In this document: positions 11,249-22,725 of the stretch, piece by piece
How the letters are laid out: the number at the start of each line of letters is the position of its first letter
Numbering within the stretch: position 1 is the stretch's first letter
DNA from: Odiellus spinosus
Lineage: Eukaryota > Arthropoda > Arachnida > Opiliones > Phalangiidae
Reading direction: 5' to 3'
Assembly: GCA_963920705.1 (NCBI GenBank)
Contig: OY987236.1
Location: 11,642,190 to 11,706,189 of the forward strand
DNA: 64,000 nt
Translations under genes and position numbers: made by a program
The notes under the pieces: generated by a model
The model's database searches: none
The model's input: only the letters and a program-made list of their open reading frames with translations
Told to the model about the DNA's origin: nothing

Positions 11249-13140
11249 TAAGTTGATTTAATCATATGAAAAAGGGTTTCAAAAGACTTGACCAAGTGCG
11301 AACGTAGCCCAACTCATTCGTAAGAAGACCTTCTGATCGAGCGACAGTGTTTCGAGTCTAATTTCCATTGGGGATGTATAATGTTGCTAGCGAATCAATG
11401 TCACGATCGAATAAATTCGAGTAAACCGAGTAATCGTGCAAGGCCGACAGGTCATAGCACATTGGGGAAATCATAATACATATACCTTTATAATCGTACA
11501 TACCCAAATAGAATTATACAGGATTCAATTGCCTAAAGACCCACGCTTACGCGACGAGCTCGAAATGACCTAGTTGCATCCTGTACACCGGAAATGGATT
11601 TTTCCATATACATTTATCACAAGCGAGGTTATATTCGCGTAAGCAATTAGAAAAGGTGTTGCCTTACGCCAAAAGTCTACCACTTTATTCCATAAAAGTA
11701 GATAATGCCCCGTAGCTTAATACTATCAGCAAAGGTTGAGGTAAATGTAAAGGCAGATTCTGATTCGAGACACTCTAGCGGCCGCAGTTGGCATAAATAG
11801 TGAAATCGGAAGCGCCACTCTTCCGTGAAATTCCGGAGTTGGGGGAGGGGAAGACAATATAGCCCAGCGCGGCCGCCTAAATTCCGTCCCTCTCTCCCGA
11901 CTCAAAATATAGAGAAGAGAGTCCAAATCACTCAAGCCCGACAGGGGTGGTGACTTATTTGGCTATTTTTTTAAGTGATGGGCTATGACGTAAATCTGGG
12001 TAGTATTAAGATACTGGGCGTTGTTTAGTTTTGTGAAATAAAGTGATAGACTTTTTCTTACGTCTATAATTTACAGACTGTATGAAGAAAACGACTAAAA
12101 AAGATAAAATAATTAAAGCTAATACAATTCAAATATATCAAAACCTCTAACTAATGCCAAACTTAAATAGGGTCTAAAGTGGTCGTAACGGTTCTGTAGA
12201 AAAGTAGACTACTTTTTCCTAACGAAGTTTAACATTGTGTATCAATTCGCTTCAGCTTTTCTCATTTTATTAACATCCCGTGTAACTTTATAACATCCCC
12301 GACCGACAAAATAAAAATCCATTTATCAACAATTCGCGTATCTCTTGAGATGATATTTCAAGTCGTAATTTAATGATTATGTAGTTAACCAAATTTAACT
12401 TAAAGGCCCCATTTGAGGGAATTCCCTCTAGGATCCATTAATTTGCACAGAACGGTGTGGGAAATATTTTTTAAAGTACTATTGCTATAAACCTTTATCC
12501 CCGCCAAAAATGGAATAGTGGATTACAACAACTCCAGCGGGCAATCTCCAGAGAGACGGAGAAAAATGGAAGAATAGAAGTTTATATATTGAAACTTTAC
12601 GATGAGAAAATTTGCATATTACTCTACCAGGAAGCTTATTATTCCGTACGAGATTTAAAAAGGTGAAGATAGAAATTCTGCATTTATATTTATATATAAC
12701 CTTACAACCAACCTTTATTTTACTAGAATATGTTCTCAGGTATTCGGGCTAAATTTTAAAATTTATATTTACATAATTGGCGCCAATTAAATCGAGCCAA
12801 TAAATGGCTCGTTTAAAATGCAAATTCCTCCGAGGTGAATTAATAAAATCATTTTCGAGAAACGGCCAATTAATTTCAAGTAGTATTATAAACTCATTCG
12901 AAAATTAGAAATTAAGGTTAAAGAGAGGATGAAGAAGATAATGATTTTTATCAATTCTACTATTTAAAAAATCGGGACTTGTTTGAGTATCAAATCATTT
13001 AGGATGTGTACCTCTGCCGTTTAAAAATAATTTCAGATTTTGGAATTAATTAAAAAGTACACCATCCGGCCAGACACAATTGAGTCACGCAAGTACCTTT
13101 ACCAAAAAATTGACAAGCGTTGTGGCAAACGCAATTTTAC
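11249..13140. other. Intergenic stretch with a CpG-richer patch
   Basis: Mostly unique AT-rich DNA. The patch at about 11750-11900 is clearly GC-richer and contains GCGGCCGC twice, with open frame on the minus strand but no recognisable protein. It could be a promoter-proximal island or a noncoding exon; no TATA or splice evidence decides it. One copy of the nine-member core M lies at 12205-12252. Confidence 0.3.
12205..12252 (+). repeat. Dispersed core M, copy 1
   Basis: Contains ACTACTTTTT then, after a short spacer, GTTTAACATTGTGTATCAAT. The same arrangement is found eight more times between 35.6 and 55.7 kb. Confidence 0.55.
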
Positions 13141-13186
13141 CTAAGTAATATTATAAGTATTACCTAAGCCTATAAGTAAATCCTTG

Positions 13187-13571
13187 TGGCGGCGGACGGT
13201 TCTTATTTGGGGGGGGGGGGACATTTTTCGTTAAAGAACTTGGAAACAAGTTGCTCAAGACCAATATACCTGATACCACGCTGAGTGAAGAGTATTATTG
13301 GAAATTAAAAACGTCACCTAGTTTATGAATTGAAGAATTATGCGCCTTTTTTTTCTTGCTAAAGTTCAGCCTGGTAAGGTATTGTAAGATAACTCCAAAC
13401 AGGTTGAGATTATAGACTAATTTTTCTTATAATTCATTGAATTCAATTATATTCTGAGATTAATCAGAGTATTGACTGAACAATTTGGGGAGGGACACTT
13501 ATATTGGTTGTCCCCACCTGGTTTAATTGAGGGGGGACAATGTCCCCCTGTCCCCACCCGTTCCGCCGCCA
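13187..13571. mobile_element. Element T, MITE nested in an E-related repeat
   Basis: Termini TGGCGGCGGACGG and CCGTTCCGCCGCCA form an inverted repeat. A G11 run follows the left end and ACAATGTCCCCCTGTCCCC precedes the right. It interrupts a sequence present uninterrupted at 49.70-49.76 kb (AAGTAAATCCTTTTGGGTG), which gives the empty site. The flanks look like an imperfect 8-bp duplication. Confidence 0.7.
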
Positions 13572-14121
13572 ATGCCTTTTAGTTGTGTGCAATTTGAAGA
13601 ATTTTCGAGATTGAAAGCTTTAAAATATACAAGTACCCTGGGTTGTTATTCTAGAAAATTATATTAATATATGTACTGAATTAAATTCAGACAGTATTTG
13701 TTTGTTTAAGAGTAGACTATTTAACAATTCAGTTAACTTATCTAAAGATAAAATAAAACAATACTCGTATCTCTTTTTATCCGAAAATGGCAACTTATCC
13801 TAGAATATTATTCGAGTTATACGTTCGGATAAGAAACTTTAAATCTATTTTCTTCAAAAATAATAAATAAAATTTAAACCTAAAAGTTTGGTTTTATCGT
13901 TTTATTTATTTTCTTTGAATTTTAATATTGTTAAACGTTTTAATTCGAGTAACACGTTAATAGATAAAGCTTCGAACGTTTATCTACGGAAAAACCCTAT
14001 TCATTTAACTTTTATCTGAATTTATCAATTGCATTTGTTTATTCACAAACCATAAATCCGAAAAAATATCTGAAGAAAATATGAATAACAGAAGATAATG
14101 GTTATCCGATTCCGAGCTCTA
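13572..14121 (+). mobile_element. Family E copy 2 (divergent, longer subtype)
   Basis: It ends CGATTCCGAGCTCTA and carries the family E interior (TTATCCGAAAATGGC, ATACGTTCGGATAAG). Its left flank, including 13141-13186 beyond element T, matches 49.70-50.01 kb, so both belong to an E-related unit longer than copy 1. Confidence 0.55.
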
Positions 14122-15519
14122 ATTTTGCGAGTTAAAATCAATAAGGCAGAAGAAATAGTTAAAATGGAAAGTTTTGGGGTCAACTGCGTAAAGGGTTTTG
14201 TCATAAAACGCAATTATTTGCTCTAAAAATAGATTTGAATATTTAAAAGGGTTTGAAAACAGTTTAAAAGTATAATGTTAACGAAGAATAAGAATAAAAT
14301 TCCTTTTTTTTTTCGAAGAAAAAAGAGATATCACGTCCTTGCCAAAGCAGATTCTTCTAATTCTCTCGCTGTAGGGAGACAGCAAAGAGCCAAGGGAGAA
14401 AGAAAGCTTGACGTCATGGAACCCACTTACTCTGGGAGCGCTTGTAAGGGCGAATAATGTAACTCCCTCACTAAGGGGGATGACACCGAGGTGAGAGATA
14501 AACCTTTGACGTGTCAATGTCTCCCTTGCTGATTCCCTATTTTCTATATGAACAAGATCTTACAGCGTAAACCTAATCTGTTTCTATATAGTATACAATT
14601 TGTAACTTCAACACGCACGCATGGACGGACCAAGATTATAATTATTATAATTTATTCATTGGAATGCGGATAATCATCTAATTTGCACGTGCCAAGTTTA
14701 TTACCATCCCAGCGTTGGTATTTACTATTAACATTTAGCGCCCTTAACGAAAATCGTGCGCCGTTAGGAGCGTTAGTGGAAACTAAGCTTTAATACCACA
14801 GATTATCTACAGACACGGATTCAATATACATTGGTAATGTCTTTCTCTCTCGTAAAGTCACCTGAGAATAAGTCTGCGTAAAAAAATTGTCAGCGTGAAT
14901 TATATGAGCGTTATCATATATTTGCGATAAGAGTGAAATAAAGCCCCAAAACTTTACTATTTTCAAGCACACGCTACTTTTCAACCCAGCAATCATCACG
15001 GTGATAATTTTAATGATAAAAAAGTCTTTGCTAAGTAGTTAAGAGTATTTCTACCCCATGAAAAAGTAATGGGACCTGGAACATAGGAAGATCAAAGTGG
15101 GTATAGCTTAAGTCAAAACAAAATTATCTCGATACTTTTCGAGATGTTAAATATACCAGGAAGAGGTAAAAGCTGGGGTCAAAGGGACACTAAGCCTTTT
15201 GCTAGTGGAATTAAATAAGAGTACTTCATTTCTAACTCTTTTCGAAAATTGGGAAGAGCCTAGATCAAAGGGTTACCTAACTCAAACCAAAACAAGTTCC
15301 ACGGTTAGCCAAGAAATTAAATATTACAAAAGTTAGGCTTGTTAACCTTGACTCTATATTAGTATTACGTGTTTCGAAAATTTATGCTGTCAACTTTTGA
15401 AAATTTTAATATTTTCAGTTAATTAACCAAATATTACAATTCCAGCGCCTTAAAAGTTACCAAAACAAACCCAATATCCAAAATATAAACTAAATTTAAA
15501 GAAATGATATCGAACTCAC
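14122..15519. other. Sequence downstream of the opsin exon, probably intron 1
   Basis: On the minus strand this follows the opsin exon 1 donor. No second opsin exon (TM3 end, ERY/DRY-like motif, TM4) could be picked out here or further down to base 1. Confidence 0.35.
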
Positions 15520-15928
15520 CAGTTAATGTCATCATAAATCCGTGTAATTGACATATAATTTCTCCGTATATCCATCGTTGGTATAACGCAGCAACGAAAC
15601 TGGTTAAACTTCCCAAGAGAGATATGCAAAAATCCGAGATACTGAGATTCATGACGATAACGTTCATGGGTGTCAAAAGTTGCTTATTTCGGCCCAAGAG
15701 AATGATGATGGTCAGATTATTGACCCCGCCAATCAACGCGATGGAGAAAAGTATCGCGGCGGTCAAGTGAAAACCCGTAGCGGACAATGTTTCCGGCGCT
15801 TGGGTCGCGTTTGACCCCGCTGACGTCACTGTTGACTCATCACTACCGTCGGGTTCTTCTTCCAACGAGGAATTACTCTCGTTTCGTAACATATTCAAAA
15901 AACTGAGTAAGTACGGACAATCCGTCAT
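15520..15928 (-). CDS. First coding exon of a ciliary-type opsin (pteropsin-like), partial gene
   Basis: G-protein-coupled light receptor of the plasma membrane. The exon encodes 136 residues plus one base. Residues 1-55 are extracellular, acidic and Ser/Thr-rich, with N-glycosylation sequons (NES, NSS, NAT). TM1 follows (ILFSIALIGGVNNLTIIILL, with the TM1 Asn), then TPMNVIVMNLSISDF (TM2 with its Asn and Asp), RWIYGEIICQLHGFMMTLTG (disulphide Cys and the opsin GF...G pattern). TPxNVIxxNL, RWIxG and C..xGF are typical of arthropod c-opsins. The donor GGTGAGTT falls right after the LTG, the position of intron 1 in vertebrate rhodopsin genes. A strong acceptor (TATTTTACAG) lies 49 bp upstream of the ATG, implying a 5' noncoding exon. 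The chromophore lysine would be in a later exon, not seen. Whether the gene is whole outside the window is unknown. Confidence 0.72.
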
Positions 15929-16117
15929 GATCGAGTTTAATTTTTACGATGATCCAATTATTTTATAAATGAACTCCTGTAAAATATTTAAATCAGTTAG
16001 GAAAATAATATGGGAATATTAATTATAAATTAAAAAGAGTTAATAATTTAGATTGAATACAAATAAGTTATGGCAAATTCCAACTAAGTTTGCACGCACA
16101 AATACAATTGTTAACAA

Positions 16118-16268
16118 TTTCGAAATTGGCGATTATAAAATATTTATTTTATGGTATATGTATATATATTTTGAATCATTTTTAACGATCTTTTCGAAAA
16201 TGATACTCAATTTCCATTTAGAGTTTATGAAAAAGCAGTGACAGCTTTACTTTAAGCTATTACTATTA
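16118..16268 (+). mobile_element. Family D fragment
   Basis: Matches the right third of family D (ATTTCGAAATTGGCGATTAT, then the terminal GTGACAGCTTTACTTT). It is directly followed by element S. Confidence 0.5.
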
Positions 16269-16286
16269 AAATTGGACATCTTAAAA

Positions 16287-16543
16287 GGGAGGGACGGAAA
16301 TGTGAATTATTTATTTTATTTTTTAACAATTGTCCTGTAACCCCTTTCACAAATTCCAACAAAGTTATTGGACATTTTAAAATTTATCAAATATTGCCAT
16401 AATTTATTGTACCTGAAAGTTCTTTTTGTTACTGGACAAATGTCTAGTGACCCCACTTCTAAAATGAAAAGATATGGAACATTTGAAATATTTATCGGAC
16501 AATGTCCACTGTCCAGTATTCTGCGCTTATTTCCGTCCCTCCC
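16287..16543. mobile_element. Element S, MITE with GGGAGGGACGGAAAT termini
   Basis: Perfect 15-bp inverted termini, GGGAGGGACGGAAAT at 16287 and ATTTCCGTCCCTCCC ending at 16543. The interior is AT-rich with repeated TTGGACATTTT / TGTCCACTGTCCAG pieces. Single copy in the window; target duplication not clear. Confidence 0.65.
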
Positions 16544-17584
16544 AAAGAGCCAAAATTAATTCTCGCGAACGTATTCAATCTAGAACATCCTAGCTTTCGT
16601 TTGAAACATCGCTTAACACATTCCAGAAACATTCTACGTCATCAAACGGAGAAAATTAAAGAAATTTTTAAAATTTTTGGGGAAAAACAATGTTTTCAAC
16701 TATACTATTTCGAATAAGTTTTTCCCGAGAGATTAAAAACTGATTAAAGATTATAATCTTACTACACAAAATTTTAAAAATTAGTATATGGAGTCTTGTT
16801 TAATTTTTTATTATTTTTCTTATCAGTATGACTCTGGGAGGATTTTCATAAAAAATGGTTTTTGGGGAAACTCTTTTCGCTTGTGGCTGTACTAACACGG
16901 CTTTTAGAGTTTCAGCTCGGATTTAATAATAAAAGAAAGTAAGGTAAAAATATATTCTTTTCCTGGAATTCAATCATTTTGGTATATATCGATACAATTT
17001 AAAATATTCAATACTGTAAACTTGGTCAATGATTCAAGACATTTTTGTAGCGTGCATTCCTTAAATAGTTTTTTCTAGAGCCGGAAATTTAATATTAGCA
17101 ACGATAAGTTTAAAATGTAAGGTACAACTTTCGGGACTATGTACTTCCAAGAAAGAAACCGCGCGAAAGCAAAAATTCATAGAAATACTTCTACGATAAA
17201 AATAACTTGTTTTCAGGATCTAGTGTCCCTTTGACATTTATATTTACTTAAACTTGTGAATAAATTCCATATAATTATAATAAATAATTACACGTAACAA
17301 TGGTTTGTAATTCAAACAGGAACTTGGATAATTAAAATTTAAAATACCGCAGGTAGTTAGAATTTCCACGAAATATTATTTGAACTAAATTATAAATTTC
17401 CAGGATGTAATATTTAAACGCTCTTTGGGGAAATTTTTAATAAATACGTTATTTTGCGAATTGAAAGCGAGTGCTATGTTAGTAAATTAATTATAAAGTT
17501 GGATTTTGAGTTCATAACTCAACAGATACCCTAATTATGCTTTGGTTAAAACTCTTATCAATTTTTTCGAATGCCTAATTGCCT

Positions 17585-18200
17585 ATGTATTATATATTTA
17601 TATTAAAACGTCATATTCAAAATGTAATACCTCTTGTTTGAGGCACTCTTAAGAAACCTCAAAGTTAAAATGCCATTATATAGGCAATTCTTTTTCAGAT
17701 ATGACTTGATTTATTTCAGGAACGTCATTAACGATAATTTTGATACGAAAGGAAGGACTTTCTGGAAGAAATTTAGGGGAAAATTTCGTACCCATTTCAT
17801 TTTTATCCGATTCCTTGCAATTAAATCGGCAAAGATATGAGTGCAAAAAGTTTGGCGAACGCAATTTTAAACATTGGGTAGTATTAGCTGAAACGGTCAG
17901 GGAAAAGCGTTGGAAAAGGTCAGGGAAAAGCCTGGAAAAGTCAGGGAATTTGAATCTGAAAAAAACTGTGGCCACCCTGACATTTATCATAGAAAAAATT
18001 ACCGTAACAGTAAAAATACGATTTTCAATTACCATTTTCGAAATTTTTAAAAATTCTCCGCAATACTAAGTCATCACTACCGTACTACGGTGACGTGGCT
18101 ATTGTAGAGCCAACAGCTGATTCTCACGCGTTCTGGCACGAGTGATAAGGTCACTTTCGCGCTGTCTTTTTCGTAATCGTACTTAATTGAATTATTTTCA
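17585..18200 (+). mobile_element. Family D copy with a family G segment inside
   Basis: Left part ACGTCATATTCAAAATG and AGGAAGGACTTTCTGGA; right part TCACGCGTTCTGGCACGAGTG and GGTCACTTTCGCGC. Inside, about 17880-17960, sits inverted GTCAGGGAAAAG / GGAAAAGTCAGGGAATTTG sequence of family G, so the G material entered or was captured here. Confidence 0.5.
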
Positions 18201-18884
18201 TTAACAAAGCTCAACTCAGACTCAAGAGTTCATAGGAGTTTGAACTTCATGTATTAATTATGAAAATTGAACTCAATAGAACTCAAATGTAGAGCAAATT
18301 CAAGAGTGTCTGTAACCTTTTTTTTTACATAATACAAAAAAACGTCATCTGCGGAAGAGGACTGGACCTCTAGCAACGCCTCCTGTATTAAAATATAAGA
18401 GAAGTTGTCTCTACGTCTAGGTTGCATTCCTACCGGCGAAAATATTAGATTACATCTCACTAGAAAGTAATCTCAATGGCGATAAAAAATTCTATAAATT
18501 TCTAAACGAATTATAAACATAGAAAAGCTTGATAAAGATCTCATGGGCAATTTAAAATGCTAAAAAGGGGAGGATCTCTTTGATTTATACTCAATTCATC
18601 ATGAGATTGAGAATTAATACTGAATGTGTTTACATATTCTCCATTGAAAAATAAACAACCTAACTTTCGGGGAAAATTCTTTTAAACATTTCATTATGAG
18701 ATGTTATTTCTACCAGAGATAATACAGACATTCGAGTTAAGAATCTAATTTTAGTTACTATTCAAGTTTTAAAAGAATTAGGTACATTTTGACTAATTTT
18801 TTGGATATTACATAACAATATTTTAACTGTGAGAGATTCTAATATCACCTAAATTAAATATATATATCCCAACAAATACAATAT

Positions 18885-19335
18885 TTTGGAAGTTAATTTA
18901 CCTGACTTTTCCAGGTATTCCCTCACAATTTCTAAATAATTTCCCTGACCAATTTTAACCTTTTTCGTTAATCTATTCTTATGAACGAGCTCTTGGTAAT
19001 TCTCACTTTTCATTTGAATTAGAGAAAATTTGAATATTTTCAGTTTAATATAATTTCGTTAATTGGTCAACCAATCATGACATATGTACCAAAATATTTA
19101 ATTTCTCAGACCATTTGGGCTCATTTTCAAATGCCATGACTTTTCCCTGACCTTTTGGGCCAATTTTCAAATTCCATGACTTTTCCCTGACCTTTTGGAC
19201 CAATTTCCAAATTCCATGACTTTTCCCTGACCTTTTGGGCCAATTTCGAAATTCCCTGACCTTTACGGCCAATTTCCAAATTCCCTGACTATTTTAGCCA
19301 ATTTCGAAAGTTCCTGACTTCTCCATGTCGTGTTA
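18885..19335 (+). repeat. Family G repeat with TTCCCTGAC minisatellite, copy 2
   Basis: Same order as 3838-4262: CCTGACTTTTCCAGGTATTC, AT-rich middle with ACCAAAATATTTAATTT, then about five degenerate units of roughly 45 bp built on TTTTGGGCCAATTTTCAAAT and CCATGACTTTTCCCTGACC. Confidence 0.7.
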
Positions 19336-19489
19336 AATTATACACATTTCCACCGATAAAAATAATTAAAACTGAATTAAAAATATTACTAACATTTAGA
19401 ATTAAATACTGACATTTAAAAACTAAATTTTAAACAATTTTATCCCAACAAAAAAGAAACAAAAACGTTTAGAATAAAAACCAACTTAC

Positions 19490-19900
19490 CAGTTAAATTT
19501 TAGATCCAAGTTTCATTTTCCATTACATTTCCATACGGTTTTTATTTCATTCGCCATAAAACTTTTACGTTTTTTTTCTTCTTCAATATTTCCTATTCGC
19601 GTCCGTTTTTAAGGATTGTAAATTTTTTGTTCCCGAGCAAAACGCGCAACCGCGTGTGTTTTTCACCTCAAAACTTGGAGCGTTTTAATGGAAAGCCGAA
19701 CAAGCAGGAGCTCCTGCTTGAAGCATCTCATCTCTATGGTGTCCCTTTTCAGTGTGAATGGATCGAGACAAGTCGAGAGAGAGAGAGGTGTGTAGGGATG
19801 AAAGGGGATAAAAGAAGATTCTACGAGAACGTGGAACAGTCATCGGCAGCTTCTAGATTCCAAACGTTCTTTTTTTCTGAGTTGCGTACTGACTAAAAAA
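19490..19900 (-). other. Candidate 5' noncoding exon of the opsin gene
   Basis: On the minus strand there is a consensus donor CTG|GTAAGTTGG at 19490. The sequence just upstream of it is less AT-rich (a 20-bp perfect palindrome centred near 19710, GCGCGT-rich pieces) than its surroundings. Since the opsin coding exon starts with an acceptor, an upstream exon is needed, and this is the nearest good donor I noticed. Other donors exist (for example near 23487), so the link is inference. Confidence 0.2.
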
Positions 19901-19960
19901 ATCCAGAGGGGATTTCTTCTTCTATCATTATATGAAAGTTCTTATGATACTTATACGCAC

Positions 19961-19990
19961 ACACATACATCCATACACACACACACACAC
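19961..19990. repeat. AC-rich microsatellite
   Basis: Imperfect then perfect (AC)n run. Confidence 0.8.
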
Positions 19991-20616
19991 CTTTTGGCGA
20001 TGTCTCTTCGCAGTATAATAAGTAGGGAAAGGGGTAGGTGAGACTTTAAGAATGGCGGGAAATTGTTGCTTGTCATTTCCCGCTAAAAAGGGATAGTGTC
20101 ATAGGACGTGTAGTGAATTTTGAGATTTTGAGTTTTTTTGTAATTTTAAAATTAAACACTTTAAAGTGATGCTATACTCTAAATCCGATCTTTAAAACCT
20201 TTTCTATCATATTTAGGAGATGTTTAAAAATAAGAGTTGATATTTTTCTTGGGTTTTCGATAACGTAGATTCAGAATATCGTAAAATCAAAAAAAGTGAT
20301 ATAGCAGTTTTCATTTACCCTTTAAGTTTCATTCTCTCTTTAAACTATACAGGAAAAGTGTGGGATTTTTCTTATTTTTTGTCCTCTGGCCTTCTTTTCG
20401 TCGCTTATTTTTTATTCTATGGACCTAAAAAATCTACGAAGTTCATTTTATAAAACACACGCATGATAGCAAATATTAATGCTACATTCACACTAAACAC
20501 ATTAAAATCAAAATCCTTTTTTCAAGCAAGTAATTAATTAAACTTTTGGACAATAGAAACATTTCCATTTCAAGCCATCTATATTTATTAACGTTGTTTT
20601 AATTGTACTCGTTAAA

Positions 20617-20763
20617 TACTCTCTTCAGACAAGGTTAGTTAGCCGGTTTAATCAGATTTAACATAGCCCAAGTTCTCAGTTCAATAAACTTCGCTTAAGT
20701 CGAATTAAAACCTCAGTTAAATCTAACTAAACCCGGTTAATTACACCTCGCTTGAAGAGGATA
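20617..20763. mobile_element. Family I MITE, copy 1
   Basis: Termini TACTCTCTTCAGAC and, on the other strand, TATCCTCTTCAAGCGAGG. The interior is a near palindrome around AGCCGGTTTAATCAGATTTA and its partner. TA-bounded; two more copies at 32.2 and 41.7 kb. Confidence 0.65.
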
Positions 20764-21071
20764 TTACGAAACGGAATGTCACTTAATTATAAATGAGGTT
20801 GATATTTTGTTTTTAATTTATGTGATTGTGTTGTGTGTGGATTTAATTTAGGTCATTAAATTGTTACTTAATATATAAAGCTACAAAAGTCCCTGGAGGT
20901 AATACTGAGAAAGTCTCTTTGATACCCACAAAGTGGTTTGTCAAAGGCAGGAGCCAATGGGACACACACAGGTACTTAATTCTAAATCCCTCACTTCTAA
21001 GATTAATGAATTGATTTTAGTTTGCGTGGGATTAAGCGTCTAGACTAAGAATGTTTAATGCATAAATGTCC

Positions 21072-21463
21072 TTAAAGGGAGTATGCAACCTAACAACTAG
21101 AGATTTCTATATCGATTCCTTATCGTTTAAATAGGCCTAATCCACCAGTAAAAAAAAAAAAAAAAAAAAAATACAAACAAATAATAAACTAGAAATAAAT
21201 TTAAAACTTACCCGGAAATTAGGCTTAGATGGATTCATGGAGCTCACCCGATCTCCCCATATAAGGGCCATCGATCAATGCCATTGGTCGCTAGTCCTTA
21301 TTAAGGGAGTGCAGGATATCTACATGAATCCAGCTAAGCCTATTTCGATGGTATATTTTAAATTTATTTCTATATTTGTTTGTAATTTTGTTACTGTTTT
21401 ATTAGGCCTATTTAAAAGATGAGGAATCCATTAAAAAACACTAAGGTTGCATTACCCCTTTAA
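21072..21463. mobile_element. Family A foldback MITE, copy 4
   Basis: TTAA-AGGGAGTATGCAACCTA at the left, TAAGGTTGCATTACCCCTTTAA at the right gives exact TTAA flanks. A poly(A) run sits near 21149-21170. Arms are self-complementary. Confidence 0.85.
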
Positions 21464-21511
21464 AGGTAGAATGCAAGCCGAAATCGAGTGATTCTCTGTT
21501 TAATTCGAATT

Positions 21512-21768
21512 ACAAGGCGTTGGAATCGATTTAAACCGTTTCAAAACAATTCGTGGGAGTCGTGTGAACGGGAAACCGACTTTTCTCGAATCGATTTGAT
21601 TCGATTTCTCGAAACTGCTTCGGGAACCAGTTTCGTACCGACTCGGTTTCAACAACCGATAGATGAAGCTACCATAAATCGATTTGTAAAGATAATTCCT
21701 GGCGATTTGAGTATCGGTTTGATTTTACCGTTTCAAATCGATTAAAAATGCTAGTGTGACCGTAGCTT
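21512..21768 (+). mobile_element. Family C MITE, copy 2
   Basis: Forward copy from near GGCGTTGGAATCGATTTAAA to GCTAGTGTGACCGTAGCTT; the extreme left end is lost. Confidence 0.7.
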
Positions 21769-22667
21769 AATTAAATTTCTTAAATCAATTCTCGTTGAGT
21801 TTAAAATATTATATAACACACCCCGAGGTGTGATCCTACGTTTTCATCTTGGGGTAGCTGTTTATTCTCCTAATTATCTTTAAAATTAAATTATTATGTC
21901 AATATAATAAATAATTTGCGTTGAAAGGAGCCATTAGACAAAAATAAAGCAAAATTCTAATACACTCTTGTTGTATTTGAAAGTTTCATTCAAAATTTTA
22001 AGACAACTATGGGAAGTTAGACATCTAATAATATTATTATTATTATTATTTTACTAAATTTTTTCTTAAGTTATTAAAAAACCAGGTGTATAAGTGACTG
22101 TCCTGAATTTTTTTTCAATATTGTAATATTATATATTAAAATAAATAATGCAACACAACTTTCTCAAAGTCGCAAAGCTTTCAAAGGTCAAGGTTCAATT
22201 TGACAAAGGTTAGAGAAACCAGATTACTTGGTATATAGATAATCAGATTTAAAAATGAATTGGGATGCAGATATATGTAGATTAAATTATATAAATAACC
22301 TGATTAATAATTACAAGATTATATTTCCTTGGTCAAGCACGAGTGCAACCGCTCTCGGACCGGTACCGATTCTAAAATACGTTATATTTTCTCACGCGTA
22401 AATTGAAATTAAGGAAATTAACGAAATACATTTAGTAAATGTATAAATTAAGCATAACGAGCTTTCTGTTCAAAATTGATGATACCTCGAGTTGACGTCA
22501 TCATTCATACATCTTAGCCTCTCCCTGGGAAAAACCCGATTTATAATAAATTTGCGCTCACCAGATGGTGACGTTTGTTTCACAATTTTGGGGCTGTTGT
22601 ACAGCCATATTCTGCTTTAGAAGTCAGTAGAGGGGATTATACTGAAGGTCATCTTCATGTCTCAACC
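21769..22667. other. Intergenic stretch, no gene seen
   Basis: AT-rich; an (ATT)n microsatellite at about 22028-22052. No repeat family match recognised. Confidence 0.5.
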
Positions 22668-22725
22668 CATGGCCAACTTAGATCAGTTCCTCCGTCAACG
22701 AAGGAGCTGTTCTAAGTTGGTCATG
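22668..22725. repeat. Short hairpin K, copy 1
   Basis: 58-bp inverted repeat: CATGGCCAACTTAGATCAG pairs with CTGTTCTAAGTTGGTCATG, and inside them TCCT pairs with AGGA around CCGTCAACGA. A second hairpin with the same sequence plan lies at 31967-32021. It could be a tiny foldback element or a miRNA-like precursor. Confidence 0.6.

Noticed and set aside
19627-19896. 89-codon plus-strand frame in a GC-richer patch
   Set aside because: Peptide unrecognised and without splice support; the patch is better explained as 5' flank or noncoding exon of the minus-strand opsin gene.
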